Positions 11,014 to 22,642 of a stretch of 64,000 nt of DNA are shown piece after piece. The first letter of the stretch is position 1, and each line of letters opens with the position of its first letter. The notes beneath the pieces were generated by a model that was not told the origin of the DNA, ran no database searches, and saw only the letters and a list, made by a program, of their open reading frames with translations. Source of the stretch: Porphyra umbilicalis (Eukaryota; Rhodophyta; Bangiophyceae; Bangiales; Bangiaceae). The stretch spans positions 1 to 64,000 of the forward strand of contig KV919052.1 in NCBI GenBank assembly GCA_002049455.2. The letters are read 5' to 3'. The position numbers and the translations under genes are program-made.

Positions 11014-12458
11014 TCACAAAAAGTTGTTGATGAAGAAGCGATAGTCGCGCCAGTCGCTCGCATCAGAAGCAAAGCTCTGGGGGAATCGACACACCCCGAC
11101 ACGATCCACCCACTCCTTCCAGTCGTGCTCAACGCACAGTACCTCGATGAACTGGTGCAAATCCATGGCCTCAAGGTCGGGGTGTGCCTTTCCTTCGCGA
11201 ACCTGACTGCACCACTGCAGCCTCTTGCACCCATACGCTGTGAAGGGACAGTCGAGTACGGTGCTAGCGTACTCAGCACGATGCAGAACAACAGTGCGCA
11301 TAAGGGTGCCGTTGTGCGCCGCAACAACTGCCCGTGCCTGCCCGACACGAACAGTCCCGTCGTCCGTACGGTAGCCCACCCAGTCATACCTGGGCGTCCG
11401 CTCAAGTCCCTTGTTGCCCAGAGCATAGTGCGCTCGCCGCGCGCTCGATGGTCTCCCGCACCAGGAAGCAATGCCCCGGATTGAGTCGTGATGTGGGCAG
11501 ATGTAGAGCAATGCAAGGCCTCGTCCAAGGCGACCAAGCCTGACGTGGCTGCGAATTCCGAGACAGAGCTGACCGCTCCACGAGCACGCACGCGGCGCAC
11601 CGTTCCAGCTTTTTCGGCAGGTGTTCTTGATACCTGCCGCGACCGTCGTACAAGGCTCTCAATCTGCTCAGTCAACACCATCTGCAGTGCTGCCTTGTCA
11701 CGACTCTTGTTCGTGAGAGCAAATGCCTGCTTGACAAACTTGTGCAGCGCCTCGTTGACGCCTGTGTTGCCGTCTTGAAGGTTGCCTCGAAGGATGAACT
11801 CATCCAACAAATGAGACACGGCGCGATGCAGCTTAGTTGTGTGCGAGGGCCCAAAGAGGGTCTGAAAGTCGTTCTCAATCCAGCGACTCATCCGACGACA
11901 GACCGACTTGGCCTGCGCCTAAGTCTTCGGCCGCACGTCGAAGGCGCTCTTCACGATCGCGGCGAGCTCGCAGAGAACCCTCGTGAGGACGCGGTGATCC
12001 CGCCCTCCGGCGCCTGCCCGCCCGAACAAGCCGGCCGCGGCGAAAGCCAAGAAGTGCACCGCCTCACGGTGCTCTTTGCATTTCAAGGTAGCTTGTTTCT
12101 CTCCATATTTGATAAAGTACCTGTGGAACATGCATGGAGTCAGGCGAACGAAGCCGCGAGGGCTATGCCCAGCGACGTCAGAAATGATCACATTGCGCAC
12201 CACCATCTGTCGGCATCGCAATGTCATATTGACCACATTGCTCACCGTTGAGCCAGTGCATCTGTCAAGACGAGCAAAAAAATACCCGGGAAAGATGGAT
12301 GGGACGCGATGGGTTCGGCACGCGAACAAAAACCGCTTGTTGGCCATCCGCAGCATCTCTCCTGCTGTGCCGTGCGCGAGCTTCTTTGTTCCGGAGAGCT
12401 CATGAGCAAAGGCATGCACAGCTGTTGTCAGCGTCCTGCAGATGCCGAGGTCCAACAC

Positions 12459-12607
12459 CTGTGGGCGGCAAAATGAGGAGCACGAGGGTGTGAGTTGCAT
12501 GGAGTGTGCATGGCATGGATATCTGGTCAGTCAAGATGCCGTCTGGCGCAAGCGCATGCAAGAAGTAGTAGCAAATAGTAAAAAGAAGAAAGAAACGTGC
12601 AACGTAC
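12459..12607 (-). other. Intron 2 of the transposase gene (149 bp)
   Basis: The donor is GTACGT directly after the codons for FDRLH. The acceptor is CCGCCCACAG directly before codons for VLDLGICRTL. The join is in phase 0 and rebuilds the typical LHVLDLG motif, whereas reading through gives hydrophobic nonsense and a stop. A T-rich stretch follows the donor. Confidence 0.8.
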
Positions 12608-13197
12608 ATGCAGCCGGTCAAACCCGAAGATCTGGTATAACAGCAGCGAACCGGAACCCAGACCTGCCCAGCCGGCGAGTGCTGGCACAACGCAGTGGAT
12701 GCTGTTGGCGGTCTCAATGGCATTGATGACGACACCGTTACCCCGTATACCCCGCATTCGCGCCCCCTTGAGCTGCAGTTTGACGGTCTTGAGCACGTTC
12801 CGCTTCTTAAAAGAGTTACTTCTGGAAGGCCGAACTCCACACGATGTAGTGCGTGCCATACATGACGTGCAGTCGTAGGCGCTACCATGCCGCTTGAGAC
12901 ACACAACGTCGCGCTCTTCGCGCTGGTCCGACACGTACAAAATAAGTCTCGGACTGATGTTCATCACCACACCGTCCGGCAAAGTCATCTCCGTGCCAAA
13001 GTGACTGGCAAGCATGACATCTCGGAAGACCAGCGCGATGGTGCGTTGAAGGATCTCTGCTCGAGCCTCTGCAGCCTTGGATTAAGACATTGCCTCGTAC
13101 CGAGACCGTACCTGAGGCATGTATGCCACGACGACCCATTCTGGCGCCTTTGACACGATGTTCATCACTCTCATTCGCAGTGGGTACGCCGAAACAC

Positions 13198-14119
13198 CTG
13201 CCAGGGAAACAATGAGCAGATACAGAAAGTCCAAAACAGGAGTGGCATGTGTGACAACACGCTCAGCCCACCGCACCCAGTTGGGGGGGGGCGAGCCAGA
13301 CCGTGTCGCCGGGTAGTCCTGTCGGGGAATACCCGCCCCGGAAGGAAACCCCGAAGAGCACACACGCACGGCGTCGACCGGGGGAAGGCGCCCCGAGCTA
13401 CGAACACGAGTTGTGTGACCGGACGTTTACTTGCCCGCGTCGAAGGCCTCGAGGCGACACTCACGCCTCACCCTCTTATCACATTCGTTCCCCTCGGACC
13501 CTCGGAGAACTCTCCTCAGACACCCTCAAAGGACCCTCGGAAAACCCTGCTCAGACTCCCTCAAAGGGCCCTCGGAAAACCCTCCTCAGACACCCTCAAA
13601 GGACCCACGGAAAGCCCTCTTCTCAGGGCCCACTGGGCCCATAACCCGGAGGACGACCGAAGCTTCGAATACCGCCTTGAGAAGAGACGGGGGGAAGGGT
13701 GCTACGTGACACCCTCGCGGCGCCCCAGAGTCAGGGGCACAAAGTAACATCAGTCGATAATCCAAGTTGGGTTAACATAAAATTAGGCCCTCAAGTAGGG
13801 GCCCGCTCGAGGGGGTTACGAATCCCAGGAAAGTGTTGGGATTGCAGTTGTGGTTGGTGAGCCACGGGATGATCACAAGTGGGTCGCCAACGGAACAATT
13901 TCAAATATGCGGTAGTGGGGCATATTTCCGGGGAATCTGGATCCCGGAGTGTGGGGGCCATATGACGGACCATCACTGCACGGGCCCGTTAGCTATTGGA
14001 ATGTAGCGAAATGCATGGTACAGATGGTATCGAAATCAGTCAAAGATGGTATGGTGATGCTACCACTGGCCACAACCAGCCGGCGCAATGTAAAGCAGCG
14101 GGAATATGAGAGAACGTAC
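13198..14119 (-). other. Intron 1 of the transposase gene (922 bp)
   Basis: The donor GTACGT follows codons for VVTSSG plus one base. The acceptor TTTCCCTGGCAG precedes codons reading GVSAYPLRMRVMNI. Phase 1 splicing joins the SDGT block to the next conserved block. The intron holds a 36-bp minisatellite at 13497-13640 and otherwise nothing recognisable. Its size is large compared with the second intron. Confidence 0.75.
13497..13640. repeat. 36-bp minisatellite, about four copies
   Basis: Four tandem units of about 36 bp share the core CCTCAGACACCCTCAAAGG. The unit length is a multiple of three, so long open frames appear (TPSKDPRKTLL-type repeats), but the array lies inside intron 1 of the transposase and is probably non-coding. 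Confidence 0.85.
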
Positions 14120-15418
14120 CACCGGAGGAGGTCACCACCGTCCCATCTGAGTAGAGTGCCAGTGCCAGCATCAGTGCGAGCAAGCCAAACACGTGGTTGA
14201 CATCCGCGCGCTGGGCCCAATATGCACGACCATCAAAGATGTCCCGCAGTACGTCTCCGTCTTGCAGCACGGGTGGGTCTGGAACGTCGCCTCCTTCCCA
14301 GACCGATGGCGTGCACATAGCGCACGCGGTTGTTGGCGTCGCGGTCCGGGGATGGACGTCCAAGCCTTTCAATGTTAATGTTGCTGCATCTGCCCCGTCT
14401 TGGGAGTCTGCATCTGACCCAACGTTGGATGCATTTGGCGTGTAACACACGCCCGCAGCACAGGTACACTCATCTGATCCCCGCTCCCACCTGACGGTCG
14501 AAGCCCCCGAAAAACAGTCTTGCACAGCTTGAAGACCATTGTGGAGGAGGATACGGTGAGTAACAACTTTTGTCTTGACGACGGCTTCCATCCATCCCAG
14601 CTTCCGTAGCATGCGCTTCTTTTCGTTCCGCACTGCGGTCTCGAGCGATGCTGGCGTGGGGAATGCGTCCTTGAACGGCGTTGTCGTCGCGTCGGTCGCC
14701 GTCTCGACCGACAAGCACATCTGATGAGCAGCTGCAATGCGCGCTCCAGACATTGTGCAGGTGTTGGAAAACACATCAAGCAGTGATGGTGTGATGAAAG
14801 CAAAATTGTCCGACAGGGCGTTGTCCTCGAACACCGAGCGACAGACCTCTTCGTCTCCAAAGCCATCGATGTAGTCCAACACTTCTCCACAAAGCGTGTC
14901 ACCGAGGTCACCATCACTTAAGACAGGAGTGGCGCGGTCCACACCAGCCGCAACGTGCAGGTCGTCAGCGACCCGCATCTCGACGGTTCTGCCATCATCT
15001 GGTCCCCCACTCCAACACGCATTAGAAATGTCGTCAGTTGTCGTCGAGGCGTCGCTGTCGTATTCCGAGGAGCTTGCTTCGTCGAACACCGATTCAAGTT
15101 CCCATGTATCACTTCCACCGCCTCCACCATCCCCAACACCACCACCATCCAAATCATGACCAACATCTTCCTCCCCGCCATTGTCATCTCCACCCCCCCA
15201 ACTCCGGCATCCTCTTCCTCGCTGGTCCCATCTTCACCGCCCCCATCCTCCTCCTCTGTCGAGCTCCCCATCGCCAGGCGTCTTGCAGTCCCAGCATGGT
15301 CCGCGCCATTCGCGGTATTTGCGAGCCGGTGCCTAATGCGCACGTGACGGCCGAAGTGCATGGGAGCGAACAGACGTCGGTCATCACATCCCTCGACTGT
15401 GCACCGCCTCCGCTTCAT

Positions 15419-15901
15419 AACGTGTCGAAGAACCTTGGCAGTGTAGACACGACATCAGCCTCGCGGTAGTTGTCGTCAGCACGCGCCAGTGGAGACAAGG
15501 ACGCGTCTCGGATACGGGGTCGCGAAAGCGTTGCCGATGGGAGTGACTGAGATCGGGACTGCCGGCCAGGTCATGACGATTGCCACACACGCACACGCGC
15601 TTCACTTGCTCCCCACCGGTCACTGCTGAAATAAGTAACTTTGACGCAGGGCCTCATAGCAAATGCACACAACGGTACTGTTTTGTGATTTTGAAGTTAT
15701 CGAGTAATATTTGCCTCAGCCCAAAGTCCAACTTCTCAGGACGATCATATTGCTGTTTGCTCGATTTTGGCCGATGCTAAGCGCTTCGTCATCGTGTCGA
15801 CCAATTGTACGGTTCAAGATTACATGATCATTTCTGGTCAAGATGCTCATACAAGCCAGTATCAGGCTCGTCTGATTGGTTCAAAGTGAGGATCGGCCGT
15901 A
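15419..15901. other. Upstream region of the transposase; no gene seen
   Basis: This stretch would contain the promoter of the minus-strand transposase gene. I cannot identify a TATA box or other element with confidence. No open frame resembles a protein. Confidence 0.45.
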
Positions 15902-16357
15902 GTATTGCTGACCTCGAAAAAATGGCGGTTTTAGAGAGGTTGCCATTATTCAACAGCGTACGTGCACCAATGGAATGGCTAGGAATCATGTGAGTTCCTT
16001 ACACAGTGTCCTCATGCAGCTCTGCGCGCTGGAAACGCACGTCATGATCTCAAGAAATCTGAAGAAAATTGTTGATCTCATGGCAAATCACGGGACTGGC
16101 CCAGAGCCCTCTCCATGCCCTCTTCAGGCGCAAGCAAGCGGCCCAAAAATCTCAGGAAATCTCATTGTCGGTCGCAATGGCTCTGCGTGACCCCTGCAAG
16201 ACACGTTGATTGGCTTGCAAGATTACTGGCGGCAACTCTCAGCCAATAGTACGATCGTGGCTTGTCGAACAGCCAATCTAACTTCATTTCTATGCTGTGT
16301 CGTCGGCTCTGCCTTTTTTCTCTCTGCAACCGCCATTTTTTGGGGGATAGCAATATT
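15902..16357. mobile_element. MITE, ~456 bp, copy 1
   Basis: The ends form a terminal inverted repeat of about 37 bp: the left end includes AAAAAATGGCGGTTTTAGAG (from about 15917) and the right end includes its near complement at 16320-16357. The body matches 25951-26405 almost throughout and matches 41804-42034 over its right half. An internal inverted block around TTGGCTTGCAAG...AGCCAAT lies at about 16209-16250. It has no coding capacity. The target-site duplication is unclear. Confidence 0.75.
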
Positions 16358-16509
16358 CAGAATATTTTCATGGGCACACCGGCCGCTGGCGCGTCATTAC
16401 CACAGCTGTCCTGCTTGGCGCGCATTTGGCTGTGATGCAATCCTTGGCTCAGATGCAATCCTCGGGGTGGTCCATGTCATTTCCAGTGAGGGTGTCACGA
16501 ACAGGCTTA

Positions 16510-17770
16510 GCTTTGAGATGCGCAGGCTTCTTGGACGGGTGCGGCGGCGGGGCGGGCTTTTTCAACACCCGCGCCGCCGCCTCCGCCGCCACCCGAAAGC
16601 CCCCCTCCCGCCACCGACGACCGGAAAAACACCCCACGCGCGCGAACAAGCCCCCCGCGCCGCCGCGCCGCCTCCTCGAAGATAGCGGCTTTACGCCACC
16701 GCCGCGCCGCCGCACCGCCGCCGCGCCGCTGACCTGGTGTGTGGCGGCGGCGGCGCGGCAGCAATCTCGCCGCAGCCATCGCGGCGACGGCCGCGGCATG
16801 TAGGGTACGGCGACGGGGCGGGATCTTACAGCACCCGCCCCGCCGCCGCCGCCACCGAGAGGAAGCCCCGCCTCCCTCGCCGACGATGGCACCGACAGAT
16901 CGGGCGCACTAAAACTCCCCCCGCGCCGCCCCGCGGCGGAGATCGTCCCGCCGCCATCGCGGCGCCGGCCGCCGCATGTCGGGTGCGTCGACGGCGCGGG
17001 CTTCTACAGCACGGACCCCCCCGCCGCGGCAGCCCGAAAGCCCCCCCCCCCTTGCCGACGACCACACCGACAACCTCTTCGCACCAAATGGCCCCCCACG
17101 CCGCCGCGCCGCCGCCTTGCCGCCTTCGCAATGCCGCCTCCGCCGCGTCGCCGCGCCGCCACCTTGCCGCCGGCCTGGTGTGCAGGGGCGAAGGTGTTGA
17201 AACCGCGCCGCCGCCATCGCGGCGACGGCGGCGGCATGTCGAGTGCGGCAGCGGGGCAGGCTATTTTAGCGCGCACCCCGCCGCCGCCGCCGCCTGAACC
17301 CCCCACCCCCCCCGCCGAAAACCGCAGGTTCAGCTCCTGCGCACTAATGGCCCCTCAGCGCCGCTGCGTTGCCAACTTGCCGCCGCCTTCTTGTTGCCGC
17401 CACCCTGCCGCCGCCGCCGCGCCGCCGCCGCCACGCCGCCGCTCCACCGCCGCGCCGCCGCCCTGGTGAGCGGTGGCAGCGGCGCGACAAAAATTGCGCC
17501 GCCGCTGCGGCAGCAAAGGCCGCCGCTTGTCAAATACGGCGGCGAGGCGGGCTTGAACAGAACCTGCCTAGCCGCCGCCGCCGCCCGAAAACCCTCCCCC
17601 CCCGCCAACGAGCGCACCAGCAGCTCCGGCGCACAAACAGCGCCACCGACCGGCCCCGCAGCCGCCGTGACGCCTCTGCCCTGCCGCCGCCGCCGCGTCG
17701 TCGCACCACCGCCGCGCCGCCGACCTGGTGTGCGGCGGCGGCGGCGCGGCAGCGATCGCGATGCTGCTGC
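16510..17770. repeat. GC-rich tandem array, five units of about 180-290 bp
   Basis: A motif resembling GGCGGGGCGGGCTTxTAxAGCACCC recurs at about 16535, 16796, 16974, 17234 and 17527. Between recurrences lie CCGAAAGCCCCC, CTGGTGTGCGGCGG and CGACGACC-like blocks. Runs of CCG/GCC make long Arg/Pro/Ala open frames on both strands; none resembles a protein. Unit lengths are irregular, so this is a degenerate satellite. Confidence 0.8.
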
Positions 17771-19228
17771 TCGAGTGGATGCTGACGACGGCGCCGACGC
17801 CGTCAGCCATGGCCATCCGACCCGTCTCACTCAAATTTGACAGCAAGTCGTCCACACTCAACATTTAACGCAGTCAGTGGAGTTACACAAAAATCAGAAG
17901 AGTTATTGTTGAAATGTAAAGTCCCTCCGTTGCTTGCGTAGCGCTTGGCATTCGCCAAAATTGGGCTCATAGCAATAACAAGGCGTGTGCGTGCCATATG
18001 AGTGGATGATGGCGTGGACTCCACAGTTTCAAGTACAAGACTTTTCCCGATGTCACAATTGATCGCGATTAAAAGACGTATGTCTCACAACTATCTAATA
18101 TAAGTGGATGTGGAGCACACATTGACAACTCCGTAGTCACGGCGATCTCGTCGCGAATTTATTACTGTCGTCGACGGCTGAGCAACTGACACTCGGGCGC
18201 CTTGGGGGGACCCAGCCAACGGCAGATTGGAAGTGAGCGGTGGAAGGCAGTCGTCTCACTGCTGGCGCAGGTCGCGGCTCCGGTGGCACGGCCGCGGCGG
18301 CGCGCACGGAAAAAGGGGGGGGGAAAGTGGGGGGCGGGGGGTTGTGGGCGAGGAGAGGGGGTGGCGGGGGGGGGTTGGGGGCCGGGGGGGCGCGGCGGCT
18401 GACGCAGCGGTCCTTCAAGGTATAGCACGGGCGGCTAGTGCCCGCTGCTCTCGCAACTGGCTTTAACGGTCACATTTGAACTCTTCTGCGGCGCTTTTGA
18501 TTGGTTCAGACATTGCCAGATGCAGTGAGATGTGACTGCGAGCTATCCAGCGCATTATGATCGTGGTTTGAGGGCCTGGCACCGTCTGCCTTCTGTGGCC
18601 CGTCGCAGGCCCGTCGTCGTCGCCGGGACGACGACGGCTGGATATGATCTTCCCAGGGCTTGTGGTGCTTCGGGGTGCCCTCCTAATTTGGCATGAGCCG
18701 CACGTTACCCCTTGCTGTGGGTCCGGGTGCCCTTGCAAAGCGCGAGACAGAGGGTACTGTCCCGAGCGACGCGAGCGGCGATCCAGCTCGGTCTGCGGCC
18801 GTGCGCGGCGCCAGCGGAGATCCGGTGGTGGCGGCGTCGTGGGAGGCAGCGGACGACTCCGTGGGCGGCGCCTGTGGCGATCCGGTGTTGGCAGTCGCCG
18901 GGGAGGCGCTGTTGCCTGCGGCGGGGGAGGCCGCACTCGAGGCGGTGGGGAGGGCGGAGTTGGCGGCGGCGGGCGAGGCGACGACCATTTCGGCGGGCGG
19001 CGCCGGCGGTGACCAAGCTTCTCCGGCGAAGTAGGCGTTGTTGGTGGCGGCAAGGGAAGCGCTGTTGCCGGCGGCGACTCGGCGCCCAAAAACGCGGCGG
19101 GGGACAAGGCGGGCGGCGCGGGCCGCAACGCGGCGGCAGACGCCGGCGCTGCCGCGAAGGACGACGCGGCGATCGGCGGGGTTGGGTACGAGCCGGGAAA
19201 CGCGGCTTGCGGCGCCGGCGGGAGCTTT
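17771..19228. other. Mostly non-coding; G-runs at 18200-18400; possible 5' part of the next gene
   Basis: 17771-18140 is AT-richer and featureless. 18310-18395 is dominated by G-runs on the plus strand (possible G-quadruplex DNA). A Gly/Ala/Asp-rich plus-strand frame (18693-19034, then frame-shifted at about 19015 into the frame of 19229) may be the beginning of the following gene, but composition alone could explain it. A 363-codon minus-strand frame over 18463-19554 is regarded as a shadow. Confidence 0.4.
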
Positions 19229-19726
19229 TTGGGCGACGCAGGGAGAGGCGACGTCATCTCGAACACGCCCTGGCCCGTGGTGGCAGCACTCACGCTGCCG
19301 GCGTCGGCGCCCGCCCGAAAGATGAAGGGGAAAGGTCGCGCGGCGGCGAGTGCGGGCACGCCCGGGCGGGGGGCGGTCAAGGCAGGTAAAGGGGTGGTGA
19401 ATGCAGGGAGGGGGGCCAAGGCGAAGAGTGCGGCGGCCAAAGCCAGTAAAAGGACATCTAAGGCCGGGACGCCGGTTGAGGGGGATTCTCCACGGCTGCG
19501 CCAGTCGACGCTGACGCAGTCAGGCGCGACGGAAGCCCTCAAGAACCTTTCCACGCGTGACGGCGCGCGAGGCGGGGCTGCATCGGCGCGTGGAATTGCG
19601 CAACGCGGGGCTGCATCCGCACGTGGCGGAGCGCGAGGCGGGGCTGCGTCTGCCCGTGGTGGTGGGAGAAGCAGGGCTGCATCGCCACTTGGCGGCGCGC
19701 GAGGTGCGGCTGCAGCGGAGCTGACG

Positions 19727-20227
19727 GTACGTTTTGTGGTGGTCCATCTTGATCATGCGGGTGAGGGTCCGCGTATTGTTCACGCTGGCTGTCACTGTTG
19801 ACGCTTACTTGTATCCGGGTAAGTGTCACCATCTCACGCCCTGTGCCGCTTTTTGACTCGGCGTCAATGTCTGTATGCAACACAGGCTGGAAAGAGCAAG
19901 CGCGGGCGGCAGGCGAAAGCCAGTGACGAAGTGTCTAGCAGGGACTCGGTCCGTTCGCGCGATTGGTGTGGGTGAACCATGTTGCATTGCAATGTCGACT
20001 GCGGCAATCCGACGTCATTTCCATCACATCTGATGTCATTGATCGCATCTAGACCGCAACTCACGTGCATTAGGATCGCATCTAGATCTCAACCCACATG
20101 CACTGGGATCGCATCTGAACGGCAACTCACATGCATTCGAGTTCCATCGGGACGCCCACACCATTCCTCGATTCTCGTTTCTCCCGACTGTGTGTCCCCC
20201 TGGCTGATTGATTGCACCGACGACACA
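19727..20227 (+). other. Intron 1 of the unrecognised gene (501 bp)
   Basis: The donor GTACGT follows codons for AAAAELT; the acceptor GACGACACAG precedes codons for SETGNDDKR. The join is phase 0 and connects two open frames of similar basic composition. The donor is the same hexamer as in the transposase introns. Confidence 0.65.
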
Positions 20228-21239
20228 GTCTGAAACCGGTAATGACGATAAGCGCGCACCACCGCGTCCGCCGAGCGCTGTTGTCGCCAACAAGAAGCGC
20301 CGACGCTCGATGCAGGTGACCTTGCTCCGCGAGCTTGCGCACAAGGATGATCAGGATGACACGGACGGCTCCAACGGGTCCGCCGCGGCGGCCGTGCAAG
20401 AGCAGGCGGCAGCACGTGCGCGCTCACTCGGAGCGGCAAGCACTACTGCCGCTGATGCCAGAATGGCCTCCACCAAGACGGGGAAGGCCGGCGCGAAGGC
20501 ACCGCCGTCGGCGCCGCCGGCGAGCGTCAAGCGAAAAACTCAAGCCAAGGCGGTGCCGTCGACCAGCACCAAAAGAAATTCACAGGATGCGACACCCGCG
20601 AGCACGAAGAAAGACAAGGTTAAAGGCCCAGTGGTTGACCCAAACGAGCTGTCCGGGGTGGCGCTGACTCTGGCCGTCCGGCGCGAGGTGACTGCGCGCA
20701 CGCTCGCCCTCTTGAGCAACCCGGAAGATGCGGACGATGTTCATCTTTGCAATGACGACGCGCGGGCGATGTACATCGCTTGCATCATGGCGGTGGCCCC
20801 GGCAAGCATTGAGCGGGCGGATGTGCTGGCGCGGAAGACGGCGGTTGTGAACGCGCGGCTGCGGCCAGCAGGTGCGGAGCAGAAGATGACGACGGTGCGC
20901 ACGACACACATCCTCGGCCAGTGCCCACTGGCTCGCTCAACGGCCCACCATGGCTTGAGCACGTGGATCTGGGGCATGTGGACGTCGCTTGTTGTGTACG
21001 ACACCACGGAGGTGGACTACGACGGGAGCGACAGCGATGAGCACACTCGGGCGATCGGTCTGTGGTGGCTCAAGGGGCGGCGCTTCCTCAACGCGAAACG
21101 TGGGCGCAAAGCGCTGTACAATGTGTGCGCCTCCTTCATCGATCGGTACGACGTGACAGACGCCCTCACAGATGAGTATCATCAGGGGCGACGGGTGTTG
21201 CGTCTCACGCTGGCCGTTATTGCGCTTATCCTCTCAAAT

Positions 21240-21432
21240 GTAAGGAGCGTGAGTCTGTGTTGTCATGAGAGTGTTGTCTCCATATGACTGCATTTTATGG
21301 CGTTTGGCTGTTACGGGCTGCATTGGGCTCCTATACCCCACATCTGACGACATCTCAGATATCATTTGGTCTGCTTCTGCGTTGTGCGTTTGGACTGCAT
21401 CCGTCCTGATTGTGACTATGTGACTTGTGCAG
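21240..21432 (+). other. Intron 2 of the unrecognised gene (193 bp)
   Basis: The donor GTAAGG follows codons for ALILSN; the acceptor TGACTTGTGCAG precedes codons for IRAHLLTD. The join is phase 0. A TGATTGTGAC sequence near 21408 could act as a branch point. Confidence 0.7.
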
Positions 21433-22300
21433 ATTCGAGCTCACCTTCTTACAGACGTGTACACCGCAGGTGGGCTGAAAAAGATGATGGGTAACGTGAA
21501 CCCGTCCCACCCGGGTACTTCTGCGAGGAGCTTACGGCTCTGCGCACCGCGGCGGTGCAGACAGACTGCCAGTGGGTCAAGCTCCTTGCCACTGACGTGA
21601 CGGACCCCTACTCGGCTGCGTTGAAGAACCCCAAATCCACGATGAGCACTCCCACGCGGATCGACAAGCTCGGGCGCCATACCCTGTTCGTAGGGTCGCA
21701 GACCGGGCTGCGGGCCACCCAGGACTTGCTGAACGACGACAGCGACGCCGAGGAGTCCGACTTGGCCCCGAAAGAGGACGTCGTCCACGTTGCCGTCCCG
21801 GTCGCGGCGACGGCGCCGTCCGCTCGCGACGAGAAGCGGCGGCAGCGTCTGATGTCTGCTGCTCGTGTCGGGAAGTCAGCTGCACAAGAGCTGGCTGTCA
21901 AGGCCGAGGGTAGTGCCGTCGTCCCGCGCCCACGACGACTTCTCCATGTGGCTTTTTCTTCTGAAGACGATTCGTATGACCGGAAGTCGGACGACAGCGT
22001 CGTGGAGTTTGAGGAGGGGCAATGGAGGGCGCCGAGGAGTTTATCGGCGCGGAGCTGCACATGGCTGCGGTGCGAGACCCCGAGGCGAAGTTCGATACCC
22101 AGTGGATGAAGTATTTTGGGACAGAAGGCGAGAAGAAAGAGGAGGAGGAAGGCGACGGCGAGGAGGAGGAGGGGATGCAAGGCGACGGCGAGGAGGAGGA
22201 GGAGGAGGAGGAGGGCGATGGCGAGGAGGGGCAGGAGGAGGACGATGGCGAGGAGAAGGAGGAGGATGAAGATGGCGAGGAGGAGGAGGAGAGCGAGTGA

Positions 22301-22642
22301 CAAGAGCTCCACCTTTCGCTTTGGTTTGTTCTTCTTGATTTGCTGCTGTGAGTGCCTGCGCTGTTCTCTGTCGAGGTCAAGCGAGGAGCTCCACGCCTGT
22401 GTACACAAGGATTGCATATGGTATGTCGAACACTGCATTTGACTGCATCTGCGCTACATCTGTTGATCGCAATGTGGACGAGAAGGGCAACATCTTCGGG
22501 GAAGATGAAAGTATATGAGCGGTAGCCCGATGCCACAGAGGACAGCGGGGTGGGGCGGAGGGGGGGGGGTTGGGGGGGGTAGGGGGAGGGGCGGGGGCCA
22601 TACCGCATTCGACGGCGCCGACTAGGACTTTAAGCGTTGAAA
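22301..22642. other. 3' flank of the unrecognised gene; no gene seen
   Basis: After the acidic tail stop, the sequence is T-rich (22310-22345) and then becomes G-rich near 22545-22605 with long G-runs. I cannot point to a polyadenylation signal with confidence. Confidence 0.4.

Larger units (their letters stand above)
11014..15418 (-). pseudogene. DDE transposase of CMC/EnSpm-Plavaka type, with introns
   Basis: From the ATG at 15418, a C2H2-like finger (CTVEGCDDRRLF...HVRIRH) leads into an acidic region, with a one-base slip at about 15185 in a G-run. The catalytic blocks follow in order: LYSDGTVV (first Asp) near 14150, LHVLDLGICRTL (second Asp) spanning the second intron, and NEALHKFVKQAFALTN (Glu) near 11730. 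The C-terminal part is Cys/His-containing and ends at 11014. In-frame stops at about 13084 (TAA) and 11920 (TAG) and a slip near 11505 mark decay. Splicing at 13198-14119 and 12459-12607 restores the frame and the family motifs. The family assignment is from motif memory; KDZ-like superfamilies are an alternative. Confidence 0.65.
19229..22300 (+). pseudogene. Unrecognised multi-exon gene with basic N-terminus and acidic C-terminus
   Basis: Exon 1 (to 19726) encodes a basic Ala/Gly/Lys-rich region with RGGAASA-type repeats; its start may be the ATG at 19229 or at 19321. Exon 2 (20228-21239) encodes a basic linker (NKKRRRSMQ) and then a well-folded-looking region with STWIWGMWTSLVVYD and RAIGLWWLKGRRFLN. 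Exon 3 (from 21433) continues IRAHLLTDVYTAGGLKKMM; one missing base near 21514 leads to CEELTALRTAAVQTDCQWVK, and a second slip near 22015 leads to an Asp/Glu-rich tail ending at 22300. Both introns are phase 0. No family is recognised; it could be a host gene or the accessory gene of a DNA transposon. Confidence 0.5.

Noticed and set aside
18463..19554. 363-codon minus-strand open frame rich in Pro and Ala
   Set aside because: It lies opposite the better-supported plus-strand gene, and its composition follows from GGC/CCG-rich DNA. No domain is visible.
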